DNA of 64,000 nucleotides from Floccularia luteovirens (lineage: Eukaryota > Basidiomycota > Agaricomycetes > Agaricales > Squamanitaceae): NCBI GenBank assembly GCA_009739215.1, contig VSJF01000011.1, positions 310,001 to 374,000 of the forward strand. The letters run 5' to 3'. The position numbers and the translations under genes are program-made. Every line of letters starts with the position of its first letter. Within the stretch, counting starts at the first letter, position 1. Positions 45,275 through 57,745 of the stretch are shown one piece after another. Below the pieces are notes generated by a model, which worked only from the letters and a program-made list of their open reading frames with translations, did not search any database and was not told the origin of the DNA.

Positions 45275-47160
45275 CTACTGAACTATAATATAGTGAGAAG
45301 TGTGTAGTTTGTCATTGTCATCAACATGATCAGAGTTGCTTTTGAGCTCTGCATCTTTCACATTCTTGAAGAACTGAAGAAAATGATGTGATGGCAAGAT
45401 GGTGTTGAGCAGCACCCTGTTTAACACAGTAGAGGGGACTGATCTTACCTTAGAGCTTACTTAGACTTAGAGACTTAGAACTAGTACTGACTACTACGAA
45501 TGAAATTCGACAAAGGACATAAGGTCCAGTAGCTCTACTTATATACATAATTGCTGTTTGTACAGCTTTGTACAATGGTCCGTGCGCAGGTACACTAACA
45601 TATCATGTGACTACATATAGAAGGTTATAGAACCTTGTAGAATGTTTGTGGATATCACGTGCCATAGAGCATATGAGTGTGAGACACGTCATCAGTCACG
45701 TGCTCCATCACATGATCAATTATGTAATCAGTCATGTGATTGTTGCTGTCGCAACAGATGGAAGATAAGATGCCTTGAATGCTGTGAACAGAACTTGAGC
45801 AACTATTAACTTGTCAGATGTTGAAAGTTGAACATACTACCAAGTGACTTGATAGTACTTCAACTAGAGAATAATATCAGTGACACAAAAACATCTATAT
45901 GACGGCTTGTGCTCACATCCGCCAAACAAAGAATCAGGGTGGCAACAATCCGGATCACTTTGAAAATTTTCAGTCTTGTCAGCCAGGCAATGAAAGGGCT
46001 TTACTGACCGAAATTGAGCTACATACTCACTGTGTCAGAAATTACTGATCAGCAATATAAAATAACTTACAATATAATAAACCGCGCCATCACGAATTAC
46101 ACTGTTAATGATTTGTTTATCTGATGAGCGTGGTGTGTCTAAAGCATTCACAACCATTGTGACAAGTTGAATTAGATCCCCGACAGACTAGCAAAATTAA
46201 CTCTATGCGTTAAATTGAAAAAATTTGATGATGCTTACAATTAACCCCAATAACCACGGCATGATAGGTATCCTTTTGGATAAGAAGCAGATTCCTCCGA
46301 TAAACTTGTGGTCATGAGCCAAATGCAGAATGCTCATTAATTCTATATGAGTTGCATAATAGAAAATAGTAAGATAGTATGTTAGGGGTGGAAACCAACA
46401 CACCTTGCGCCTGAATGCCCCCCCACACACCTATGATACAGATAGATGTAAATATAGTAAACCAGAACAGGGTGAGCAGATATGTCAGCTTCTTTCTGCC
46501 CACCCATAAAGATTTGATGCAAGTGAGAATAGCAACTTGAATTAATATATAAGATTAGTAATACCAGAGAATTGAATGCTACCTGTGCTTACTTTGTCGG
46601 AAGAGTGCCAACACTACAGTAATGATCTCAGATAGCCATATCCAATTTACACATCTAGTAAATCAATGGTAAGTAGGTAATTCGAGAACAGAGTTGGATA
46701 GAGATTATTCAGACTCCTGTCAGAACCGTTAATCTATGCTCAAGATATAGGAGCTATGAAAAATTCACTCACTTGTACAGTGATATTCGGAGAAATGGAT
46801 GTACCTTTAATAATAAACTCTGATAAATCACTATAGTCTGGAGAATGGAACTCGACGTACAATATGTACCATATGTCAATGTAATATGGACGAGATAACG
46901 AGAAACAATATAAAGTGCTCGACTCGCACAGTTTTTATAGTCTTTGGTCCATATAACGTACACTTCTTCCTCAAAATTGAGTAGGTGATGCCATATGGAT
47001 AGTGTCAGGGCGATTCCTGTGTTAAGAAAACGATAAGCACAAAGATTCATATCAGCAAGGGAAAACATACAGACGTACGAATAGAGTACAGGTTTATTGC
47101 CGGTGAGATCGAGTTCAGCACTTCGGAAGTCACAAGTAAGGCATGCGAATGTAATTCCAT
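45275..47160 (-). pseudogene. DUF6533-like gene copy C, broken by a solo LTR
   Basis: Third paralogue: ATG 47158-47160, exon with IALTLSIWHHLLNFEEEVYVIW, then VNWIWLSEIITVVLALFRQ, LTYLLTLFWFTIFTSICI, WLLGLIVSI, and a C-terminus SIQGILSSI / LPSHHFLQFFKNVKDAELK ending at TAG 45275-45277. A 354-bp solo LTR (45403-45756) sits in the last exon. Several positions also differ from A and B in the first exons. With the insertion, the final helix and tail are lost. Confidence 0.75.
45403..45756 (-). mobile_element. Solo copia-type LTR in copy C
   Basis: Begins TGTTGAGCAG and ends GTCGCAACA on the plus strand. It is flanked by GATGG on both sides (45398-45402 and 45757-45761). It is related to the LTRs of element 3 (shared ends and words such as agaaggttatagaac). 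Copies A and B keep the empty site aagatggaag. Confidence 0.92.
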
Positions 47161-50100
47161 GTTCCAGAATGGACTGTCGTGAAGGTCTGAATTATTAGCA
47201 CTTGTCACTTATGTATGATTGGCGGGACGGATACGATCTGTTTCATGAGCTTAGCACGCTGCTGGAATTGTGAAAAGTGTTCTCATAAATGATGGTGATA
47301 TAGATAGGTTCTCATCATGGTAGGTTCTCATCATGGGCTTTGTGCGCCATTTTGATATCAACAAAACTAGTATAGCGTCTAAGGGAGATCACAAAGAACA
47401 AACTGGTCTTTTATCATAATAGCATGCATGGTAGATGGGATCCCTATAAGTATTAGATGTACTCCCTTGATGAATACTGCGAATTGTAGTAGAATGTGCT
47501 AATCGAACGGCTGCACAGGATTGATACTCCAAGCGCCGATTAATTGCTGCTGAATTTCAAAAAGGTTACATTGTTGTAACCTATGGACTAGTCATATCTG
47601 AATCCCGGAAGAATGGGGCAACTGAGGTTTCACCTTGCTTTGCTCAAAATTCTAAAGGGTTAGTCTCATCTGTCAGCGATGTGATGAAGAGATACCATCA
47701 TGCGAATGGTACGAAATTCTTGATTATTCGATTACAACTCGATGCATACGACTTTGGTGGCGCGATACCGAGTAAGTGTCTTGGTACGTCTTACATATTT
47801 CATATCAATCCAGCCAGTAGATCAGCAAGATTTTGGGGTACCTCTGGCGGCGGTGTTGAAGGAACCGAATTTTCCCGGATGTACCAAAGTCCGACACTCC
47901 TCATACATCAAAAGCAAAGGAAGTCTAAAATATATGCACAATTGCATTGGGTGGATCGCGTTCTTTGCTGGGCAGGAGACATGTATTCTGAAAGTCGTCT
48001 TAAATAAGCAGAGCGTCGTGCCATCCCGCCCTTCTTGGCAAAGCTTACGCTCGACACTGAGACCCAAGGGTGGGGTTATAATAATTGACTTTCTATATGT
48101 TTTCATTCCATACTAGTTACAACGCGATTATGTAGCACTCACGTAGTCTTAGGAACCTTCTGCATACTTGAAAGGCATCATGTTATACTGCACACTTAAA
48201 GAGCACAGTGAGCAACTAGTTTACAGTATGTAATGGGCCTAATCTCATGAACCAGCAGGATCGATGGTCAATTTTCACTAAGTTAACATGTATTGCGTGG
48301 GTCAACACACCAAGACGCAGATGCATTAGAACCTGAGTGTAATACACCTCCATGTTTTTGCCAACTGTTTCGTATGCAATGATCACAACATTCTTATAGC
48401 CTGGGAAGGGCAATGAGGCTGTTATCACTATACTAGTAGTTGATGGACCATCGCGCGGGTACTTTGTTTGCAAATGATATAAGTGATTGATTAGTATGGG
48501 GGGTTTGGGGGTTTAAAACGTTCAACTTTGTGTTCCGAACGTTGCGCACTAGCCAAAGAATGGATGTATGATTGGTATGTGTGCTTCTCTCTTTCCTGTT
48601 GGTAGCCCTCACAAATTTATTTTCGCCATTGCTGATTCATGCTCAGTTCCAATAAGTTCTCTCGCGTTTTCTTGTCTAGGCATTCTTTATCCTCAACTCG
48701 CTTCACTTCATATATGCACAGCGTGTCTTAGTCCCAAATACCTGTTTGTACCATGTGTCGTCCTGCTCATATCTTGCAAAGGACGCTAAAGAAAATCAGC
48801 GTGAGTTCCACAATGTGTGCCACCAAATGTCCCTCATCACAAGATTTCTGTACCTTCCAATTCCTCCAACCACTGTCATACATCCCGAAAGAATGGGTAT
48901 ATGATATATCATCATTCGGGCATTGATTACTCCCCGAGTTGATTCTAGGGTGCGCATTGACAAATATCAAATGATACTTCACCGAACCGCAGATGAGTAA
49001 AGCGGGAGCAGCGATATTATGGAGGTGCCAAGTTTTAGAGTGCCAGCGCAATTGAAGTTCGGAGGACCAAACCTGGACGTGGGTGTATTCAGTATTTCAG
49101 AACCCGGCATGACCGACTCACAAAAGGGCATATATGGTATGATATGGGGTATGATCTGAAGCATAAGGTTGAAATGTGTTTCAAGTAGAAACACATTCTG
49201 TGATTCGTTCTAGTTCATATTATCCATAAAGTCCTCCGAAAACTTGTGAAGGAACTTCCAGATACAAGAAGCGCATAGCTCTACTGACGTACTAATCAGT
49301 GAGCTTGCAAGGGACTAGATGGTTTAAACATTCATTATGGTAGTGTCGCTACGTATTATGCGTCAAGCATTCCTGCATAGGATGTCACTTGTTAATGAAC
49401 GTGCCTCAAAATACTATTACAAGGAATTTAAGCGTACTTCCCTGTCCTACTAAAGAGACTTCTTCTCGATTTGTGGTGCTTAAAAAGGTTAAACAGGTCA
49501 TCCATGAATAGTATTAAGGTACAGAATTACTTTGGAGCGTTAGGAATACCCATTGTCGAATCGCCAACCCCCGGTTGGTATGCTAGTCGCCGTAGGAACC
49601 CTGCCCACAGAATTACGTTTGGTAACGTACCGCACCAAACTCCAAAGAGTTTTGTGCACTTTGGAAACTGTAGTTATGAAGTTTCGGCTGGGGGATAAGC
49701 AGTGACATCTAGCAATTCGGACATTCGGACGTTCTTGACCGAGGCAAATGAAAGCACAATTTGAAATTTTGTCATCTAGGTCGGATCTGCAGCTTGAGAA
49801 TCCACTTTAATCCCCCTTTTCTGATATCCGTTCTTGGAGTAGCCTGTACCTGATCATCCTTACTCTAAATTGCCTGTACATCTTCTTGGCAGGAAATGTA
49901 GTAAGCACAACTGAGTGGATCAACGTGGCTTTCACCGACGGAAATCAGCACAAGGATTTCTTTTAAAGGAAACGGTGGTACTGACGCCCTAGAAGGACAT
50001 TATTTCCCCCCCGAAACAAAATTTGCAGGATGTCCAATCCAATAACGTTCGTGATCTCGTAATAATGATTGTATTTTCAAGAGTTCCTGACTTGCATGAG

Positions 50101-51753
50101 GGCACGAATCGCATAATAGCTTATCTCCCTCAGTTTTGCATACCATGCTTCTTTTATGAAACAGAGGTACCCCTGGGTAACTACTAAACCTGTTGGCCGT
50201 GCCTACAGGAAAATAAGGGTATGAAAACAGTGAGTTTAGGGCCAATTGTAACGGATTGACAAAGGATCACCAGCATGAGTGACCGCCGCAGAAACTGGAA
50301 TGACGATGGCCACGTCATACATGTATGTCGCATGAATTTCTAGATCGTCAACTATTCAAATAGCGCACCAAATATCGAGGTTTAGATAGAAGTTGTTACT
50401 CACACACAATGCTGGCCTAGTCTAGGTCGTTTTGGAAATCACGCCATTTCGTACATTCTGGAAGTGGGTGGTAGGGCTCAAGAGCCCGACATTTTAGTGT
50501 AAGAAAAATCCATATGCGACATATTGATAGCCATTGTGACATTTCTCCGAAAGATGATCCAAAGCCAATCGGTGATTGGCCTGCAACCAGCCTTGTAGGC
50601 AGAAATGCCTCAACTGTGTGAATTGCTGTCCATTGGAAGTTCCATAACTTGTCAACGGTCTTCAACGTGTTTACCGCGAATCAACTAGATTCTTTAATTT
50701 TAACCCACTTGAGGAGTTTTCGATATTCATGATCGCGGGAGGAACGAAAGAAAAGATAGCCTTTTGCAAGATCGATTTAAGCGCGCGTTGCTAATTTCGG
50801 CCCTCGTTCTTAGCGGCCAAGGAATAATTTCTTTCCAAGTGCTCAACAGTAACGTTAAGCACTCATGATCTACAGAGAACGTATTTAGTGCACTCTTTAA
50901 ACTAGGTACTGGGTAGTAAACATACCATATATTTCTACTGATCTGGTTTTGGGATGTTGACCTGTAACTGCTTCCGAAACACAAATATATGCGCAACATT
51001 TGTACTTACCACTCCCGGAGTACTTTGTAACGCCTGTTCCTAATGCCCAGACTATTCAACGCCGGGCTTTGAGTTGTGGTATAAGACCCAAGCCTCGACT
51101 ACAGCCAAAAAGCCAAATAGGTACCGTGATGCAATCAAAAACGGGCCGAGCAAATCAGGTACTAGCCTCAAAAATTTTCTTCATGCAAGTTGTTCAACTT
51201 CTTCGCGCTCGAGTCAATTCCTCCCACTATTTGAAAGAGATTTCGGGAAAGCTTTTTTAGTGGTTGCAGGCTCTCTTGCTGATCTGGTGTAATTTTTTTA
51301 ATGGCAAACCAAGGTGTGTCTCACCTGTTTCATCTAGTCCATTCCAGTCAACTGCGCACTTCTATTATTGACATATTCTTCAATCCAAGCATTTGGATCT
51401 TTCGATCTTTCCCTTGGCTCCCCCGGTCTTTCTTTTTCATCAGTTCACTTTCTTACGTTGGGTTGTTTTACTCCCTGGTATACTCCCTATTGCTTGGACT
51501 CGGAGGTCATTGAGTTTTGTATTCTGCTAAGAGCTGACATTAGATACCTTGGACGGCAAGCCTTTGTTAATTGATCCTATCTCTTCGTGGACTTTGCAAT
51601 TGCCTGATAGTTGTTCCGACTGCTGTTTTGCTGTGCTTCGCCCCAAACGGAACTGAACCCAAACCTAGTCTTTGAGAGTATGATGTCATATAATAGGGGC
51701 CGATGGTGGTATAAAAACCCTGTGGCAGTGCAGAGGTCTTACTTACCTCCTTA
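47161..51753. other. 4.6-kb region without a recognised gene
   Basis: Up to about 48360 this is the duplicated upstream flank of copy C. 49640-50010 is duplicate block D2. Minus-strand frames at 48767-49194 and 50000-50999, and plus-strand frames at 49471 and 51000-51292, show no motif I can name. At least one decayed gene is likely. The last ~300 bases are the promoter of the next gene. Confidence 0.4.
49640..50010. repeat. Duplicated block D2 (partner at 44830-45190)
   Basis: Same word order as D1: gacattc-gacgttcttg, ggatctgcagcttgagaatc, gtacatcttcttggcaggaaatgtagtaagcaca, aaatcagcacaaggatttc. The pair lies either side of copy C. Confidence 0.65.
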
Positions 51754-52542
51754 ATGCCTCGAATCACCTCTCATAGCCTATTCGCAGCCATCTTATTTTC
51801 TACGGCAGTAAATGCCCAGATCGTTGCAAGACGACGCAGAGTCAGTATAGGGAGGATAATCGCGGGTTCCGTTGCTGGTTTGTACATTCTTACTCTTCAG
51901 GGCCCAGCTTCTAATTATTATTGATATCAGGCGGGTTGTTCATCCTCATCCTTTTGGCATCCTTCTGCTGTATGCGCAGACGTCGAATCAACAGGTTCCG
52001 AGCACATACAATACCAGCACCTACCTCATCTGGAAATAAACCTTATCCTGGAGGTTCTTCTGCAACGGGAGCTCAAACAGGGTATGGGCCGCCAGCTGGG
52101 TCTCCACCTGTTACCTACGGTGGATATTCCAGTGGTCAGAATGATTATCCTCCACAACATACATATCCTTCGTATAATCCAGAACATCTCTCATCAAATG
52201 CTCCAGTAGCTCCACCACCATATCAAAATAGCTCGGACGTGGCTTACAAACCTGTACGCATTTTAAGCTATATGTATTTCTTCCGCATCGCCTAACCAAT
52301 TACTCCCCACAGCCGTCCATGCCCCCTCCAGTACATGGCCAATCAAATCACAATAACGGGAATTTCTCCGTAAGTAACACGTACGTGAAGTATTTGCCCA
52401 TCCATTAATTCGCTTCTAGCCCACTGGCGAGCCTCCGTCAAACTATGGCACGGTATGTTAGATATTCTGTTCCATTACTTTATTCTTATTTCCATCGCGG
52501 CAGGGCCGAAACAATGATTTCGTCGGCGGCTTTAGGTCATAA
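51754..52542 (+). CDS. Small single-pass membrane protein with Pro/Tyr-rich tail
   Basis: About 190 residues in five exons, ATG 51754 and TAA 52540-52542. The N-terminus is a signal peptide (MPRITSHSLFAAILFSTAVNAQ), followed by a basic RRRRVSIGR and one membrane helix (IIAGSVAGGLFILILLASFCC). The cytosolic part begins MRRRRINRF, then is rich in Pro, Gly, Tyr and Ser (YGPPAGSPP, APPPYQNSS) with PPxY-like motifs that could bind WW domains. This design is common in small agaricomycete membrane proteins of unknown role. The first intron starts after GSVA near 51878; the others are short with good GT..AG ends. Confidence 0.75.
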
Positions 52543-53080
52543 ATTTCACCCGTTAGCTCGGGGAGGATTGTTTTGAACACTTGGGTCAACTCGTGACTGA
52601 GGAATATCATTCAACCCTTCAACCCGCAAACTCATCAAGTTCCAGTGTCACTACAGTTAACCACACGACACCACCCATGTATTACTGTCTGCCCTGCTAT
52701 AATTCGAACCTTAGACAGACTATATGTTATTGTAACATCTTGTAAAACATATAGTATACTACGTAGTTATCGTCTCACGGCAAAGATTGTAGATCCAGAT
52801 ACATTAAATAAAGTTCTCACCCCTTACGAGTGTTAGCGTGTTTCTGGTTGTGCATAGCTGTATTGCTGTGACATATATACGGCTTTGAGATATCTATAAA
52901 AATCTGTATGGGGAACAGTATGACTGGGAAAACTTTAACATGTGCCATACTTCTAGACCACACGATAAATTCGGACCGCCCGGGCCTTAAGAGATGGCCT
53001 TGGGACATAAAAACAACAGAATGACCAAGATACATCCTCGAGCTCTTCTTATCTGTATCTTGACTGCCTGAGTAACATCG
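52543..53080. other. Intergenic gap
   Basis: Holds the 3' UTR of the membrane protein gene and the promoter of the reductase gene. No other feature seen. Confidence 0.45.
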
Positions 53081-54701
53081 ATGTCTGTGCCAAAAATCAA
53101 GCTCAACAATGGGATTGAGATTCCTGTAGTTGCACTTGGTATGTATTGACAATGGTGGAATGATCTATCCACGAGGCATCTCAGCAGTGCTGCGTGGTAG
53201 CGCTCATGACCAATTGACACCTATGAATTCACATGGAACTTAATGTGACTGATATATGTATGTGTTGGCAGGAACCTGGCAATCCAAACCTGAGGAAGTG
53301 GCTTCTGCCGTTGCATATGCCTTGAAAGAGGCGGGATATAGACACATTGATTGTGCTTGGTGAGAAGCGGGCGAACTCTATATCAGGAATGGAGTCTCTG
53401 ACCATGTCATGACCCTGGAATCCAGGGGTTATGGGAACGAAAAGGATGTAGGGGAAGGAATTCGGGCCTCAGGTGTCCCTAGGTCTGATATCTTCGTAAG
53501 CTCTTTCTGGAATAGACTGAATCAAGTTGGTTTGATTGTAACACTTGTTATGTTATGCCTTAGATAACCAGTAAATTATGGGGGACCTGGCATTCTCGTG
53601 TTGAGGAATGCCTCGACCAGACACTTGCCAACCTTGGGACTGATCATCTAGATTGTACGTGAGCATGACATCTTTTTTAAGGGTTATGTGAAGAGCATCG
53701 GAGGTGATAACACTAACTACTGTCTAGTGTATCTCATTCACTGGCCTGTCCCTCTAAATCCAAAGGGAAATCACCCATTTATCCCACTCCTGCCCAACGG
53801 TAAACGAGACGTTGATCATTCATGGGATATCAAAGATACTTGGAAGCAGATGGAGGCCGTCCTAAAACAGGGTGAGTATTTCGCACTAATTCCATACCTA
53901 CTCTGCGTCATAAATTCAACTGACTTGACCTACCTCGTGCTTCACAGGCAAAGTCAAGGCAATCGGCGTCTCTAACTTTTCGGTGGCAAAGCTTGATGAG
54001 ATACTTCCCACTGCTGAGATTATCCCTGCAGTTAATCAGGTCAGCAGTCCTGTTCATGCGTTGTTGTTTATTTTGTCATTTGGTTACGGTGCAGCTGGAA
54101 CTACATCCTTACAATCCCCAACATAAATTGATCGAATATATGAAATCGAAAGGAATAGTCCCGGAAGCATACTCCCCGCTTGGGTCCACTAATTCACCAT
54201 TGTTGAATGACGAGGCTGTAATCAGTATCGCGAAGAAGCACTCAGTAGCACCTGCAGATGTCTTGCTTGGATATCATGGTATGTCAAAAGAAGCGTCACA
54301 TGGAAACCTCGCACTGCTATTTACAAATTTCCGTTATCCAATTCAGTCGTAAAAGGTACTGTTGTGATTACCAAGTCGGTCACACCAGCGCGAATTGCCT
54401 CCAATTTGACGGGTGCAGTAAATGCGGCCCAAAGATTGGACGCAGCAGATCTCGTCACGCTTGATGAGATGGCGGCAGGCGGGAAGCAGAAAAGGTGCCG
54501 TTCTTCATCTACATGCCTATACGCTTGTTATGTACTTACTACTCGATTGATTGGATTCTCCAGATTCATCACCCCTCCCTGGCGTACGTGTTGATTTGAA
54601 ATCAAGGTGTGAGAAAGGCATTTATAGGCTGACCCTTTCTCGTTTCTTCCTTTGCCACAGCTGTCGACCTTGGGTTTGACCACTGGCCGAAACTTCTGTA
54701 G
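53081..54701 (+). CDS. Aldo-keto reductase
   Basis: NAD(P)H-dependent reductase of the AKR superfamily, in about nine exons (first 53081-53138; last ends at TAG 54699-54701). It begins MSVPKIKLNNGIEIPVVALGTWQS. The catalytic tetrad is present: Asp in RHIDCAW, Tyr in GYGNEKDVG (created across an intron), Lys in ITSKLW, His in YLIHWP. Later blocks: KVKAIGVSNFSV, QLELHPYNPQ, YSPLGS, and the cofactor segment VITKSVTPARI. The end is spliced as FITPPW / VDLGFDHWPKLL, typical of this class. Substrate not fixed by sequence: D-glucuronate, glyceraldehyde and other aldehydes are possible. It sits 1.4 kb upstream of myo-inositol oxygenase on the same strand. Confidence 0.92.
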
Positions 54702-56056
54702 CCGATTCAAATTTGTGGGAGTAGGAATATCTGGACGGAAACCGGATTCTATTGGCACAATTGATTCCTTTGACTCGTGAAGTGACATAAACAATTGTAC
54801 CCCAGATAATTAGCCTCGCTTAAACTCCCTAATGGTTGCTCCCGCTTTTTGCCACACAAGAAATCCACAATTTAATATATTATCCTGGTATTGCCCGATA
54901 AAGTGCAAACTACTAGCAGCGATGCACTCTACCTGGTAGGAACTTGAGAAAGGTAATCCGGAACCTAACGACAACCGCGAATACCGCGGAGTGAATTCGT
55001 TGGAACCTTAGGGAGCCTGATAACGTTGCGTTCCAGGCTTATGTCATGACCTGGGAAGAAATATGAGAATGTACAATGTGGCGGTACAGCATTGGATTCT
55101 GCTATGATCAATGAGCCTGCCACAATATGGAGCATGTATACAAACTTGATTGACAAGTCAAAACATTTTGCAAGATAGGCAGATGGCAGTCTCCGTGATG
55201 TCAACTGGCCATCAGTATATCTTCAAGAATTTGGATCTGAGTTATGAATAGCAATGCTTACATGGATGTCAGGTTAATGAAAATATCCCTTATATGTTCC
55301 AAGCTTGATGTGAAGGTTCAAACGTTCACGGAACATCGGTAGCATTTCGGGGATTGACGAGGTAGACGTCCCTTCATGTCATAAAGAGTAGTAAAAGGGC
55401 GACACGCTCCAAAGTCTCCAATATCAACTATATCAAGCAGGAAACTATTTCGTAATTTTGAGATTACCATCTGAGTGTGAGTAGTAAGTTGATTAGGAAC
55501 CATTCGGACTGTACTGTTGTTGGGAACAAGAGAGAAACCATATGATTCGGCAGAGCAACATGGTGATAGTAACATTGAATGACAATATAGAACACTGATG
55601 GTTATTGAACGTGGCGACAGTAGAGCCGAGCGGTAATTGTAAGGATACTGAACGATGTGAGCATCACTCACGGTGGTTATGGTTAGAAATGGAGAAGATC
55701 AGCAACCATGCGAGAAGACTGAACACGTGGCCGGTTTGTGTGCCTCAGCCAAGATCAAACTGAAGGATCAGATTCACCGTTAACATCAGCGCGAACATTC
55801 AAATGAGCTCTAAATCAGGCTCCACATCGTATGAAACCCAAAATTTTATTATCCAGGCGGTGAACTTAGTATTCGCGATTCCCCTGCTAAAAATCCCGTT
55901 AAGATCGCCGATTCAACGTCTCTTTTAATCAACCTCAACTACTCCGAAATCCTTCAAATACCCCTCCATATCCTCCCCAAATGATACCCAACGCCTCACA
56001 ACCCCACAGCCCCACTTCTTATCTATCTCTTACCTACTTCATAACACTTCTTTATC
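54702..56056. other. Intergenic region with weak minus-strand frames
   Basis: Minus-strand frames at 54965-55204 and 55318-55671 encode segments such as MLHIVAGSLIIAESNA, which could be a signal peptide, and SFLLDIVDIGDFGACRPF. They might be exons of one small secreted protein, but I could not build a model. The last ~250 bases are the promoter of the next gene. Confidence 0.4.
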
Positions 56057-57352
56057 ATGCCTGGCACCATCGTCACAGGTCGTGAACTTGATGCCACTTC
56101 TGACGCCGTCGACGAAGGTTTGTTCGTCTATCGGTGTTAGGTTTCCTTGTCGTAGTGCTGACATAGTTTCAGTCAACGTCCTCAAAGGCAAGCTGTGGAA
56201 CTCAAAGTCCGAGTTTGACGAAGGAAAGGACAAATCCCAGTTTAGGGACTATGAAGCTGCCTGCGATCGCGTAACGGCCTTCTACAAAGAACAGCATGGT
56301 CTGCACAGCATCTGATACCTATCGCTGTTGTAACGCTTATATGTATTTGTTGACAGAAAAGCAAACTGTCGCTTTTAACATTAAAGCTAGGGTTGACTTC
56401 AAAAACAGGCGTCGTACACGTATGAGCGTCTGGCAAGCTATGGAAAAGCTGAATACTCTGATCGACGAATCGGACCCTGACGTTAGTAAAGGCAGACTTT
56501 TCGAGTCTATTTTATGCACTGACATGACGTCAATATTTCTCCAGACAAGCTTGTCCCAAATTGAGCATCTACTTCAAACTGCAGAAGCCATTCGGCGGGA
56601 TGGTAAACCTGAATGGATGCAGGTTCGTCAATTATCTTGCCGTATAATCTCAGCTTTTTTAGTGATACCGTTTACGTGATAAGGTAACTGGCTTGATCCA
56701 TGACTTAGGCAAGTTATTATTGTTGTTTGGATCAGAGGGTCAGTGGGATGTCGTCGGTGTAAGCTCTGTCCCTATCTTCATGTAAAACTCTTCTCATTAC
56801 ATCCCTGCAGGACACATTTGGTAAGCTTACTACTACTAAACATCCTTTGTGATTTCATTGGTTTACGGTGACTAGTTGTCGGCTGCAAATTCTCCGATAA
56901 AATCATATATCCAGAAACGTTCGAAAATAACCCGGATCTACACGATGCCATATACTCGACAGAATATGGTATCTACAAGCCACGCTGCGGTCTTGATAAT
57001 GTCATGCTCTCATGGGGTCATGACGAGGTGAGACGATCCACCATATTTCCCACGAAATCTGTCATTTATGCTTTATGCCTTTCAGTACCTTTACAATGTT
57101 GTGAAGGATCAGAGCTCGCTACCAGCGGAGGGCCTGGCCATGATTCGATACCATAGCTTCTACCCTTGGCATAGGGAGGGTGCATACCAACATCTCTGTA
57201 ACGAGAAAGATGCCAAGATTCTAGCGGCGGTGCAAGCATTCAATCCATACGACTTATACAGCAAAAGCGATGAGCCCTGTGACCCAGTTAAACTGCGGCC
57301 ATATTATGAAGGCCTCATTGCCAAATTTTTCCCGCCTGTCCTTGATTGGTAA
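56057..57352 (+). CDS. myo-Inositol oxygenase (MIOX)
   Basis: Cytosolic di-iron enzyme that cleaves myo-inositol with O2 to D-glucuronate. Start [20 protein letters not shown] (ATG 56057), first intron 56119-56170. Family blocks in order: [34 protein letters not shown] (most have T-V-x-Y/F-N); [32 protein letters not shown]; the HD metal pair in [54 protein letters not shown]; and a C-terminal [16 protein letters not shown], the usual end. All iron ligands I know (three His/Asp pairs) look present. Introns are short. No defect seen. Confidence 0.93.
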
Positions 57353-57745
57353 TTACCCCATGAATCAAAATCTCGGTCCCCGTGTTTTCTTCAATGGCGT
57401 ATGCCATATTGCTTCAATTTCCCTTAAACAGGTGTTTCATTTTAGATGCTGATCAACTTATCTCCTCACTATCCGCACCGTTTCATAGACCTGCATAGAG
57501 TCATCAGTTTCAATTAGTATTTTATCAGACATAGCATGATATGCGACGCACGTTTATTTTTTGTAGAGTTTTCAAAAAGTTGTATCTATTATCCCATCAT
57601 GAATTCGACCTCGTGACTCGATTTTTGTCAATATGATTAGATAAACGCCCCAGATTTGTTATACTACCTAGGTCTCCTCATCATCAGACACCTACAGCAA
57701 CTGTTCCGCAACACTCGCCAAAACTGTAAAAAAATTAAACTTCCA

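Noticed and set aside
50000..50999. Minus-strand frames as one gene of three exons
   Set aside because: Splice joins could not be made to keep a frame, and no conserved motif was recognised.
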